From positions 1-11,697 of the forward strand of contig JAQIWT010001250.1 in assembly GCA_034696485.1 (NCBI GenBank): a stretch of DNA of 11,697 bases. The letters are read 5' to 3'. Source of the DNA: Isohypsibius dastychi. Taxonomy: Eukaryota > Tardigrada > Eutardigrada > Parachela > Isohypsibiidae. Position numbers and translations under genes: made by a program. Shown piece by piece: positions 1 through 8,637 of this stretch. Under the pieces are notes generated by a model. That model saw only the letters and a program-made list of their open reading frames with translations. It ran no database searches and had not been told where the DNA came from. Each line of letters starts with the position of its first letter. Positions within the stretch are counted from its first letter, which is position 1.

Positions 1-2159
1 TTCGGTTCGAAAATCCTTGGGCCAGCGAAAGTCCGTTGATCTCAGAGCGGACTGCTTCGATCTCCGTGATGACCTTAAACACTCAATCAGATGTATGACC
101 TTCTATGGGTAACAATAACTTCAGTACCTGAGCTAGAATCTCGACAAAGGAGTATCCGGAAGCAATACCAGGATACTACAGATTGGACACAAGTTGTACA
201 GTAAGAGGGCAGTTGATAGTTCGAGCGTCCTACCAGATGTGTCCCCGAGTAGGTGAGGTTAAACATTTGCTTCGACCGTCTTCGGAATTCATTGTTCAAG
301 CGAATGATTTCCGTATTCTCGCTATCTTCTTCGGATTGAGGAACTATTATCAACGCTGAACGGAACGCGTCTTTCGCGTCCTAGCGAGACCTCTTGGTTA
401 GGGCATTTAAGCTGGAGATTTGACAGCAGAAGTACCCGATCGAAAATATCATCGTTTTTCCAAGTCATATTACCATGTGACATCCATGTGCCAAGTCCAA
501 TATCCATCGCCATGAAAACCTGTATATCTTTGAGACTTCTGTTCATTGAACCATTAATAATCGTTATTAACTTACGTATTCGCCATTCGTCATGCTTAGA
601 TTCCGGGCTTGCAGCTGAAAAACAGTCACTCGTGAAGGCATCATCCCAATGATTTCATTTTAGCTGGTAAGTCGATATTTGTTATTAATTTATTTCATAC
701 AAAAGGAAGAATTGGTCAAAATTATTAATCAAATTTTGAAGCTTGAGCTGATCAAGGAAAAATGTTTCATCGAACAAAGCCATCACGTCCCCGCTTCAAT
801 TGCTGTTTAACATACCATAATTGCCCGGAACGTCCAACCCGGTCCAAGAAACACCAGAACTGTAGAAAGAAGGTTTGTAATTAATGGCCGTGCATGAACA
901 AGTTGAGGGAAGCGAGTTCGAGTTCACATCATACAAAAATTGAACTGCAACAAACTGTCTTGCTTTTTGTTGGAACTACGGTAGTCTGGATATTTTCATT
1001 CTGGTATGGTCATATGGCTAGCGAGCGGCCGAGACACCGCGTGGAACGCGCGGCAGGGGGAGGGGCTTTCATCAGCTGTTAAACCGCTTTCTTTGAAAAG
1101 GCGTATGTGTCACCCACCCGGGGACGACTTACCACGACTCCGCATACTGAAGTCTTTCAGCAACGGTTCAAGGTGTAACTTCAATCTAGAGTTGACTTTA
1201 TAGGTTGTGTATTGAAAGCCAGAAACATGGTCCAAGTTAGTTTTAAGAGAATCCGAAGCCAAGGTGTAGCTTGGCACCGCCCCAGTATCCAAGACTATGC
1301 CGATGTTTCTCCAGTTGTACGTTATCAATACATTCACGAATAGGGCAATAAAAGCCGGCCTCGAAGTCGGGTTGACGGAAACCCATGTTGGGTTTAAAGT
1401 CCTGTCCCTGATGGATGTGTCAGAAGACTGTCTGTAAACAATATGTCAGATGCGTCAAGATGTCGATGAAATTGACGTCAATCGAATAAATCATACATGG
1501 TACCATAGAGGATATTCCATGCTCTGGCCAGTTGGCTGATGAGCTTCATTTCCATGCATCCTACAATTACAGAAATAAGAATATGTACTGTGAATACTGT
1601 ATGCAATGGTGAAACCAAGATCATATCCCACGCTCAAATTACTTGATTCACATGAGTGCATGAAGTGACCCAGTACTTATTTGTTAGCTTGGAGTTCAGA
1701 AAATATCCATTCCTAGGTGCTGGAGCCAAGACAAAAAGATTTAAATAAAAATTTCTAAGAAAATGGGTTTTTATTATGGTGAAACTCTTAAAAAGCACGG
1801 TGTTTCTCACCCGATCCGCTCATCACGCGAATTATATTTGGTTTTGGCTTTTCCTTATAGTACCACTGAGCGGCGAGTCGCTCGGCATTCTCCGCCAGTT
1901 CAGCACACGATTTTATACTAGTTTCTGTCAGGATCGTGGATTTGAATTCAATACTGCCGTTATATTTCCTGTTCATATCCTCAATGGCCAGTTCATAGGC
2001 TGGCAAGGGATAAGCAAGGATACCAAGTTGTTCGGGAAATCTCAGATTGTTGTATCCGATTATGGCAATATCCACCTCATAGAGTCCGTTTGAAAAACTG
2101 ACAAATATGTGCAACTTAAAGCAAAACAGGAAAGAGTTCAGAGTCACCTTCATGTTCAT
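1..2159 (-). CDS. ANF-receptor-domain receptor (NPR / receptor guanylate cyclase-like), copy A, 5' part, nine exons, runs off left edge
   Basis: Nine exons join in frame, read on the minus strand: 2159-1811, 1560-1497, 1431-1133, 859-816, 614-576, 519-436, 380-234, 175-128 and 73-1. They give 382 codons and the gene continues beyond position 1. All introns are GT-AG, with donors such as GTGAG, GTAAGT and GTATGT. The start is ATG 2159 or 2153; the latter gives a better signal peptide (MKVTLNSFLFCFKLHIF), followed by YEVDIAIIGYN, a typical first strand of the ANF-receptor fold. Further family landmarks are SGSGCMEMK, LARAWNI, NPTWVSVNPTSRP, TYNWRNIGIVLD, LGPGWTF, MTNGEYVFMA and DAFRSALIIVP. Sequons NMT and NLT are visible. 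In this family the domain binds a peptide or other ligand outside the cell and is followed by one membrane span and often kinase-homology and cyclase domains; those would lie outside the window. The family call is strong; the ligand is unknown. It is a tandem paralogue of the gene at 8638-11126. Confidence 0.85.
1407..1608. repeat. Near-identical duplicated block, copy 1 (pairs with 10973-11174)
   Basis: This 202-bp segment differs from 10973-11174 at a single base (1598 T against C). It covers the 5' end of exon 3, all of the 65-bp intron 2, exon 2 and 48 bp of intron 1. Similarity stops abruptly at 1608. The offset between the copies is 9566 bp. Mismatches become frequent on the low-coordinate side, and introns 3-8 are not alignable by eye. 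Confidence 0.9.
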
Positions 2160-2200
2160 AAAAACGAGTTGCCGCTATACTGCAGGTCTCATGGACGATG

Positions 2201-2207
2201 CTTTATA
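2201..2207 (-). promoter_or_regulatory. TATA-like box for receptor copy A
   Basis: The minus strand reads TATAAAG here, 41-47 bases before the upstream ATG at 2159. A start of transcription about 30 bases downstream, near 2175, would leave a 5' leader of some 15-25 bases. This is sequence-only evidence; a six-base match can occur by chance in AT-rich DNA, but the spacing is right. Confidence 0.4.
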
Positions 2208-3090
2208 AACGTGCTAGAATATAGATTGGAACGCAGCATGGGCTTTTAGAAAACAATCCATTATTCACCGACATTTCAAGTTTCTTTCTTCCTTTTCAAT
2301 TATATTTTGCGTAAGCACTGACCGATGTCTATTAATGAAGCACTGCTGATTAATCATAACAACAGACTCCAGTGATGTTTTGAATCTCTGGCACGATTAA
2401 AACCTTAGGTGGTTGGTTTTAGTGAATTGTCCGGTTATCCGGCGAAATGCTGACAATACACCTGGACATGAGTGAAGAAATGTTGCTTTCACATTGACAT
2501 TTTCAACACTGAACATCAAAGTGGAAAGCAGAAACTCAAACTGGGATGAATTCCATGCATATTTGAGATTTTAAGCGGATTGAATTATTCGATGCTTTCC
2601 TCGAATGTTTAATTAGTCTGACCTTCATGGTTTGATGCCAGCACTCAATATTCTGGGACAGTATAGCTCACAGTTAGCTATAATATCCCTCAATTGTCCC
2701 GTTATTAAATGCAGCAGATGGTTTGCTTGCCGCATTGACTAGATACCATCAAGGACGCAGACAGCATGAACAATACGGGCTGGACTACCAATACAAATAC
2801 TGACCAAACTCAAGCAGCTGGCACACTTCATCAATAGAACATTGTTCGGTCAGTCTGGCACGAATAATGGAAGAGAATCATATGAGCGTGCGCAGTGATA
2901 TTTGCATTCGAACTAAATTGTAAATTTCTGTTCGAGCTCGATTCTGTGTCACTTGCATCAATTCCTTGCAGTTGGTGAACTAATTGCTCGAATGGATGAC
3001 AGCAGCGAAGAGAACTGATCGGAAAGCACACGGAAAGGTGAGATTCTGTCGAGGGAACTTTTGAACCAGCTAATTTGTTCTTTTCTCCAG
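2208..3090. other. Non-coding stretch between divergent genes
   Basis: I see no convincing coding exon, RNA gene or repeat array here. Both strands carry frequent stops. A minus-strand ORF at 2831-3031 has no family resemblance and no splice context. The right end holds a good plus-strand donor (GGAAAG|GTGAGA, intron from 3038) and acceptor (TTTTCTCCAG, to 3090), which would define a 53-bp intron of the size usual in this window. A short upstream exon of a plus-strand transcript may therefore end at 3037. Confidence 0.4.
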
Positions 3091-3182
3091 CCCATCAGCG
3101 TCCCTTAGCTTCCCTTACCCTCCGTTTTGAACTACTGCCGTTTCATACTCCGTACGGATCTCTATCGTTTTTGCTTCAGACG
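3091..3182 (+). other. Possible spliced 5' exon of the 3764-4630 gene
   Basis: It is bounded by TTTTCTCCAG before and GTAAGTTC after, both close to consensus. One frame is open throughout (two leading bases plus 30 codons, ending CTT CAG ACG). It would splice in phase 0 to an acceptor at 3739 (CTTCCTCAG), which is in frame with the long ORF, or to the acceptor at 3763 directly before its ATG. No start codon precedes it in that frame: the likely preceding exon has a TGA at 3016. It is therefore either untranslated or a chance pair of splice sites. Confidence 0.25.
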
Positions 3183-3268
3183 GTAAGTTCATAAGAGAGA
3201 ACTCAGCATCAGCCCATGAGTTTTTGCGATCGTACATAAAATTGCAATGATTCAATTTCCATTTTTTA

Positions 3269-3499
3269 ATGGCTCAAAAATTTAGTAATGGTCATCCTAC
3301 ACCGCTTGTGGCGCTTTGTGTGCTTCTGTTCATACCTAGATCTGACAACTTCTGTCAAGCGATAGATTGCACGACGTTTCTTCAACATTGTTGCGAAATC
3401 ATTTTTGAAAAGACTAAATCTTTCTCGAGTACGGTGACGGGCTTGATAGCTGGCGCCACAATCGAATTTATTTTCAAGTTCTGTGGTGATTGTTCATAA
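3269..3499 (+). CDS. Doubtful small secreted cysteine-rich ORF (76 aa)
   Basis: The ORF has a hydrophobic N-terminal stretch (LVALCVLLFI) that could act as a signal peptide. It is followed by six cysteines in the order C-x4-C-x6-CC-x29-C-x2-C. An AATAAA motif lies at 3576-3581, about 77 bases after the stop. Against it: the start context is poor (T at -3), the loop between the fourth and fifth cysteines is long and hydrophobic, and an ORF of this size is expected by chance. It would lie within the proposed intron between 3182 and 3740. No family is recognised and no function is proposed. Confidence 0.15.
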   Translation: MAQKFSNGHPTPLVALCVLLFIPRSDNFCQAIDCTTFLQHCCEIIFEKTKSFSSTVTGLIAGATIEFIFKFCGDCS

Positions 3500-3763
3500 T
3501 TTCTCGTCGTTGCTATTTTCCTTTCTGGTATATTACATAACAACATCCGAGAAGCGACTGGTGCGAATTAGGTGAAATAAAATCCGGCTATTGTACGGCG
3601 AAGTGTAGAAGCACAGAAGGTCCGGTTTGGAGCTACACAATAGCAGAAACGTTTTCACATCACTCCCTAATTTGATTCAAAAGTCCGAGAAAACTTCTTC
3701 CCAAATTTTAAATCGGTTTTATTGGACATTCTTCCTCAGTCTAAAACACCGGGATTCTTGCAG

Positions 3764-4630
3764 ATGCATTTAAACAAACGACCCAAGAGTAATTCCAAGA
3801 AGACATCCAACAAACGTCAGAAGACCATAGGGGGTACCACCCCGGCCATCCCAGATGAGAGACATGACCCAAGAACGCGTGAAGAGAAATGTCGTGATGC
3901 GCAACGTCTGCTTGGAGAAGAGGTGCAGTCAAGCTTTCCGGATATCCCTGCAAAGTCAGCTTACAGTCAGAACTCCAGTGCCTGTTTTGAGAATGTTGGA
4001 AAGCATGAAAAGGCGATCAAACAATCGTGTGCAGTGGGCTACCGAGGATATCGCCACACTGCCGAAAAAGATGCAACAAAAATCTTCTTGGACTCTTTTG
4101 CGGCTGGAAAGAATTTTCCAGTTTGGGATTCCACATTCGCCGGCCGGATTACCAAGCTAAGTGAGGAGGGTATCATAAAGCTCACCAACTTGATCAACGC
4201 TCGATCTGACCACGAGAATCTGTTGCTTCTACGGGAATTGATGACCAACATGCCCGAGCCGCGATCCATGCCTTACCATCTACTAAGAGGGAACTGGATT
4301 CACCGTGGGAAGCCACTGACGCCTCGCTATCCTGAAGCAAATTTCGACAGCCCAGAGTTCACTGTGGCGAAAGAAGCGTTTATGCGAGTAGCAGCGGATA
4401 ATCAGTTTGCGAGAATTTTGGAAGATATCACATTATTCGTTCCGATGATGGAGGGGATCATCATGGAATTCGAAAAGGCCTACCAGGAATTTCGAATTTC
4501 TTGCATGAGAAATATGGGCCGGAATAACTGGAATTCTTTTCACATGAAAGCGGTTCAGTACGCTGTCGGACTACATGCTGACCCGTCCGCACGGACATTC
4601 TTCCGTACTCTGGCGATCGGCGAAGATTGA
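3764..4630 (+). CDS. Unassigned protein, 288 aa, single long open exon
   Basis: I do not recognise this protein. The frame is open from 3722, but the first ATG is 3764, directly after TTCTTGCAG, which could be a 3' splice site; an in-frame acceptor also ends at 3739. The N-terminus is strongly basic (lysine and arginine at residues 5-20, NKRPKSNSKKTSNKRQK), resembling a nuclear localisation signal. Residues 25-100 are polar and probably disordered. From about residue 105 the sequence looks globular, with alternating hydrophobic positions and conserved-looking aromatic and proline patches (FPVWDSTFAGRI, MPYHLLRGNWIHRGKPLTPR) and a helical, methionine-rich C-terminal part (LFVPMMEGIIMEFEKAYQEF). 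There are no zinc-finger cysteines, membrane spans or signal peptide. The reading frame length and codon use far exceed those of the flanking DNA, so it is likely coding. It could be a lineage-specific gene or a domesticated transposon fragment. Confidence 0.6.
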   Translation: MHLNKRPKSNSKKTSNKRQKTIGGTTPAIPDERHDPRTREEKCRDAQRLLGEEVQSSFPDIPAKSAYSQNSSACFENVGKHEKAIKQSCAVGYRGYRHTAEKDATKIFLDSFAAGKNFPVWDSTFAGRITKLSEEGIIKLTNLINARSDHENLLLLRELMTNMPEPRSMPYHLLRGNWIHRGKPLTPRYPEANFDSPEFTVAKEAFMRVAADNQFARILEDITLFVPMMEGIIMEFEKAYQEFRISCMRNMGRNNWNSFHMKAVQYAVGLHADPSARTFFRTLAIGED

Positions 4631-6045
4631 ACTCCTGCCGCGCATTACTTGAGTTTCTCTTACTTATGCTCTCATAGCTAACCTTGCGCTCATTTTACGA
4701 TTGTGTCGTTTGATTTGCATCACATCAACAAATTCAACCATCTGTTATGTTTGTCTATGTTGCATTGCTACTGTTTTTGGGTGTTGAACCTTCACACGGG
4801 ATCTTTCAACCACACTTTAAATGGGTCTGGCTCCGTACCATCACCTTTTGCTACGACCTTTCCGTTCGATCTTTAGCTCTTGCTCCGACCTTTCTGAGAA
4901 AAAGCGTGATTCCGAACTGGGTTTTTGCGCTCGCTGTCGCCCAGGTTTGGTCGTCCGTTTTTGATGAATGCAGGCCGAATTCCGTCTTGCTGAGTATTTC
5001 AGAGCTCAAAACTCACAACTCATATTCATGTGATTCTTTTTGCTTCTTAGTTTTCCTCTGCGAGGCTCAAGTTTTTTTTTTGTTGTTCCATGCCTTTATT
5101 GGGTATTCGTCACTCCAGTAATTTGAAAACATGGCATACAAAAGTAAAACCTGCAAACACTTTAAGTGCGCTGGAAACTCGGAGCAATTATTTAACAAGA
5201 CAAAGAACGTGATGTATACTCAGAACAGTTAAAACTGAGCGTTTCCTCACGAGAACTGCGGTCATTTCTGTCACTTACAAATTGCAGCCGTTTACAACAG
5301 TGACTGCAAAAAGAATTGAACTACCTCTAGTGCACTCAATGTAACTGCTGGGCTTGAAATGGAAATGATTCCCGAGGCGCCCCCAAAGTTGAGCATTAGA
5401 TGGAGATACTAAAGTCCGCCAAATGGCCGGCTCACGCCGTATATTTACATTGTTGGTCTCTCAGGTAGTTAAATTCACTCTGATGTCGCTGTTGTCATTG
5501 ATAGACAAATACGTAGATCGAGCGGCTTATACCCAAATCCTAGTGCAACAACAGCTCCCTGAAACTTTCTCTGATGTATCTATACATTGAGTCGAATGGT
5601 TAGTCAATAACGGCTGTTGTGAAATCATCTGTCAGCAAGTTGACTTAACGGTAATGGAGATCAAAAATGTTGGACGAAAAACGACCGACATATCAACAGT
5701 TTCTTGTCCTTCCCTATAACCACAGTGTGTACATTGAATTAGTAAATACTGCGTTGGAATCGCGCACGTTAATCGGATTCGCAACTTTAGGTATCCCACC
5801 GTAAAGAAAGTTCGTGTTTGAGGTTTTAGTCAGATCGAGTATTTGTGGTAAACATTCATCGCTTTGTGCAGGATAATTTTTGGGGTTATTCCCGATTCCC
5901 GTTATCACAAACATTATTTGCGGATGTGATGAGAACGAGCAAATAGCCTCGGTAATTCGACTTTATTTACGCCAGAGCAATTGACCAAGTTGGTAATGGG
6001 GTGGTTTCATTGAGGTAGGATTGTGTGTGTAAAAATATCTTTTTG
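4631..6045. other. Intergenic DNA, no gene supported
   Basis: This is about 1.4 kb after the orphan gene. A plus-strand ORF at 4747-5121 (124 codons) begins with hydrophobic residues but reads like translated T-rich DNA: it is rich in Phe, Leu and Val and lacks motifs. A minus-strand ORF at 5714-5914 has no family signal. The 3' untranslated region of the 3764-4630 gene presumably lies at the left end, but I find no AATAAA close to its stop. Confidence 0.5.
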
Positions 6046-6094
6046 GGTCAACGGAGCCACATTTCCACAGTGCGAGGTCAACGGAGCCACATTT
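6046..6094. repeat. Two-copy direct repeat, 30-bp period
   Basis: The 19-base unit GGTCAACGGAGCCACATTT occurs at 6046-6064 and again at 6076-6094 without mismatch, with an 11-base unrelated spacer between. It lies at the left end of a simple-sequence cluster that continues to 6273. Confidence 0.85.
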
Positions 6095-6109
6095 TCAAAA
6101 GTTTGGCCC

Positions 6110-6157
6110 ACCAACTCCCCCACCCATTCGCCTACTCACTCGCCCACTCACTCGCCC
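6110..6157. repeat. 12-bp tandem repeat, four units
   Basis: Four units of 12 bases run from 6110 to 6157. The last two are identical (ACTCACTCGCCC) and the first two are diverged (ACCAACTCCCCC, ACCCATTCGCCT). If read in frame it would give a Ser-Pro-Thr repeat, but the surrounding frame has no other sign of coding, so I treat it as a minisatellite. Confidence 0.8.
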
Positions 6158-6168
6158 AATTTCGGTCA

Positions 6169-6176
6169 TGACGTCA
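6169..6176. promoter_or_regulatory. Perfect palindromic CRE-like site (TGACGTCA)
   Basis: The eight-base palindrome TGACGTCA matches the consensus site of CREB/ATF bZIP factors. It lies in a GTCA-rich patch (GGTCATGACGTCACGTCCGG) about 640 bases before the GPCR start codon. The match is exact; a regulatory role is inference and the site is far from the likely promoter. Confidence 0.25.
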
Positions 6177-6256
6177 CGTCCGGTCACGAGTTTTTGGTTT
6201 TTTTCAAAAAAAAAAATTCGATTTTTTTTTATTTTTTTCCAACTTTTCCTGAGAGC

Positions 6257-6273
6257 GGGGGGGGGGGGGGGGG
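6257..6273. repeat. 17-base G run
   Basis: Seventeen consecutive G lie after A-rich and T-rich tracts (about 6206-6239). It is the longest of the G/C homopolymers in the window. A weak C-rich partner (CCCCCACCC, 6117-6125) lies upstream on the same strand. No flanking splice sites could be assigned with confidence. Confidence 0.95.
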
Positions 6274-6818
6274 TACAGTATGCCAGGCCGCCTCAGCGTG
6301 GCAGGCATGCGCGCAAGCGCGGCCAAAGTCGCTTTTTGCGAGGAACATTTTTTGAGGAGGGATGGTTGAGTTCACCAGTTTCTGGGTTGAAGAAAGAAGT
6401 GCAAAGCGAATATAGCTGATGAGACTCATAAAAAGGGATGGCTGACACACCCCACCTGAAATCGACCTATGGGTATACCGTATAAGTCCAGATGGATCAA
6501 CTTGAGAGCAATCGACTCTTTCCCGTCGATGACGAGGGGAATCGCTGCTGGTGAGCCGTGGGACGTCAATGTTCAAATTTTTCCACACGTGCACCGTTTT
6601 GGGATCCTGTGATCATATCTGTTTGAAAAAGTCCTTCCATTTCCACGGGAATTCAACCCTCTTGCCAGTGCGGAGAATTCTCACTGATGTCACTTCGTGC
6701 ATGAGTGATGAACAACCGAAATAGTTCCTGGAGAAAAACTTCAAATGTCCCAATTTCGCCATTCACTGACATCACTTTCATTTGGTTACGCTAGCCCTCG
6801 TTTGCAAACATTCGAGCT

Positions 6819-8045
6819 ATGGCCGAACATAACTATTCCACATCATGGAACTTCACTAATGGTACAGCAGCAGTGTCGTTTTCCAGCCAACGGGTTATGA
6901 CCTTGATCATCGTCTCTCTTACAATCTGCTTGTCGCTAATCGCCGTACTTTTCAACGGAGTAATCGCCATAGTCTTTGTCACCAAAAAGCGCGTCCGCAC
7001 TTCATTCAACTGTTTTCTATTCAATCTGACTCTGACCGATTTCACACTGGGCCTCATAGCTATGCCCGTTAGTGTGGCCTACAGTATTGCTGGCGATTGG
7101 CCATTCAGCTACTCATTCTGCACCTTTTTTTGGTACGTTGAATTCATCTGCATGTCCGGTACTCTGAACGCCGTGACTTTGATAAGTCTTGATCGGTTCT
7201 TCTGCGTTTTTGCACCAATCCAGTACCGACATTACATGTCAAGAAGATTGGTCACTTTGGTCATCGCTGCGAAGTGGGTATATCTTCATGCACTCATTGT
7301 TCCTTATGTGGTCATCGATCGCATGTCATCCAGTATACCAGACGGACTGTGTTTCATTGATGCATCAAAGCAGAAGACACTTGGGCTCATTGTCCAGCTG
7401 TTGGCATTCTGTCTCCCGCTTGTTGTAACTACGGTCTGTTATTTGCTGATTTGTGTCAGGATCAACGTGAAAAAGAGCCAGAAGATCCGAGAGCGCATGA
7501 GGAATCTCGGGCCTACTATCTCGCCACAAAATCCCCCAGGTACGTTAAGGATGAATCGCACCCTCCCCCCCCCATGTCTGAGTAGTAACGGGGACGAATA
7601 TGATTACTTGCCATGTTTTTCTAAAATGAAAAAATGTGTGGGGGGGGGGGGGATTGAGGTGTTTGATATTCGAGTAAAGTAGTTTCAATGAATTGAAGAC
7701 AGATATCCACTCTGCTTTATATTTATTGCAGCCAATGGAAGTATTGTGGGTGGAGTGACAGGAAATGTACAGGCTTTGTCAAATAGTCATCCAGTTCGTG
7801 AGAATGGAAAAGAAAAGAATTTGTATAGGACATTATCATGGCTGACCTTGTGCGTGATTATTTGCTGGACACCAGGCACCACCTATTTCACCATGGCCAT
7901 ATTCACAGATCAATACACTAATTTCTTTGTCTTCTCGGTGGTTGTCTGCCTAGAGTTTGTGACCTGTGCGGTGAATCCTGTTGTCTACCATCACAGTGTC
8001 CCTGATATGAGAACTGCTGTTTTGGAATTTTTGCATTGCCGGTGA
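6819..8045 (+). CDS. Class A (rhodopsin-like) GPCR, two exons, 344 aa, orphan
   Basis: Exon 1 is 6819-7539 and exon 2 is 7732-8045. The intron (7540-7731) starts CAG|GTACGT, ends TTATTGCAG and keeps phase 1. Start context is good (G at -3 and +4). All seven helices are visible. The N-terminus carries three sequons (N5, N11, N14). Key positions are N46 (1.50), D74 (2.50), C101 (3.25), D125-R126-F127 in place of DRY, W153 (4.50), C178 in loop 2, P200 (5.50), Y208, CWTP at 285-288 and NPVVY at 322-326, then a short helix 8 ending in LHCR. Loop 3 is about 58 residues and contains the intron. Position 3.32, Asp in amine receptors, is Glu108; 6.51/6.52 are Gly-Thr and 7.43 is Phe316, so a standard amine pocket is missing. 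It signals at the plasma membrane through G proteins; the ligand is unknown. The stop overlaps a donor-like GGTGAGA, so a further 3' exon is possible. Confidence 0.88.
7561..7573 (+). repeat. C run near the donor of the GPCR intron
   Basis: CCCTCCCCCCCCC starts 21 bases after the 5' splice site of the GPCR intron. It can pair over all 13 positions with the G run at 7640-7652, counting one U-G wobble. Confidence 0.9.
7640..7652 (+). repeat. 13-base G run in the GPCR intron
   Basis: Thirteen consecutive G, 79 bases before the end of the intron at 7731. It is complementary to the C run at 7561-7573, and the loop between them would be 66 bases. Confidence 0.95.
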
Positions 8046-8637
8046 GAACAGGAAGTAGCTCTGCTGATTATACCGAAGAGATCTTCCTGGGAAATTGAAA
8101 TAACATAGTGTAAGAGGTTCAACTCAAAATTCAGTTGTTCGTTATCACACTGAACTCAGAATCTGAATCTTATGAGGCGAGCTGAAATCAGTTTTCGTTC
8201 CACATGTCGTGTATCACAAGAGTTCAATCGCATCACATTGTCCCACCGGTCAAACTGTTTTGCACAGAATTCACGCCGCTTCGATGGTTTCAGAAATTCC
8301 GAAGATGCTACATTTCTACATCGAAAAACAAATTTCGAACCATCTACACAAAAGGTGCCAGATTTAACTTAACGACAACAACGGTCATCTGGCCTACACA
8401 TCCAAGTGTCGTGGCCCAGAAACGCCGGCAATTAGGTCCGTAATAGCACGATAGTATCACCTTATTACAGTGACAGTGTTTCTATCGAAAATGTGACCTG
8501 AAGCTCCAAACGGTGGTACCCGCAATAGAAATCCGAAAATTAGAACAATGAGAACACAATATTCCGACACGGTTTTTGTGCATTTAAATTTCAAGAACTA
8601 CCGCCGCCACGCTGCCTCCTTGAGCTAACAGCGTCAA
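8046..8637. other. Intergenic DNA between convergent genes
   Basis: It lies between the GPCR stop (plus strand) and the apparent end of receptor copy B (minus strand). I looked for minus-strand kinase-homology or cyclase exons and saw none; overlapping plus-strand ORFs at 8172-8443 have no family features. No canonical AATAAA is evident near either gene end. Confidence 0.45.

Noticed and set aside
1-20. GGTTCGAAAATCC, similar to a tRNA T-arm
   Set aside because: No acceptor stem, D-arm or anticodon arm fits, and the bases are exon 9 of the receptor on the other strand.
1788-2093. Plus-strand ORF of about 105 codons opposite receptor exon 1
   Set aside because: It is a shadow of the signal-peptide exon; the minus strand shows the family motifs and splice sites.
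4747-5121. Plus-strand ORF of 124 codons with hydrophobic start
   Set aside because: Its composition follows the T-rich DNA, there is no motif or splice or regulatory context, and the length is not exceptional.
5714-5914. Minus-strand ORF considered as a downstream kinase or cyclase exon of copy B
   Set aside because: It has no glycine-loop, cyclase or coiled-coil signature and no plausible splice borders.
6229-6594. Minus-strand ORF of 121 codons ending in a proline run
   Set aside because: The proline run is simply the translated G17 homopolymer and the rest has no family features.
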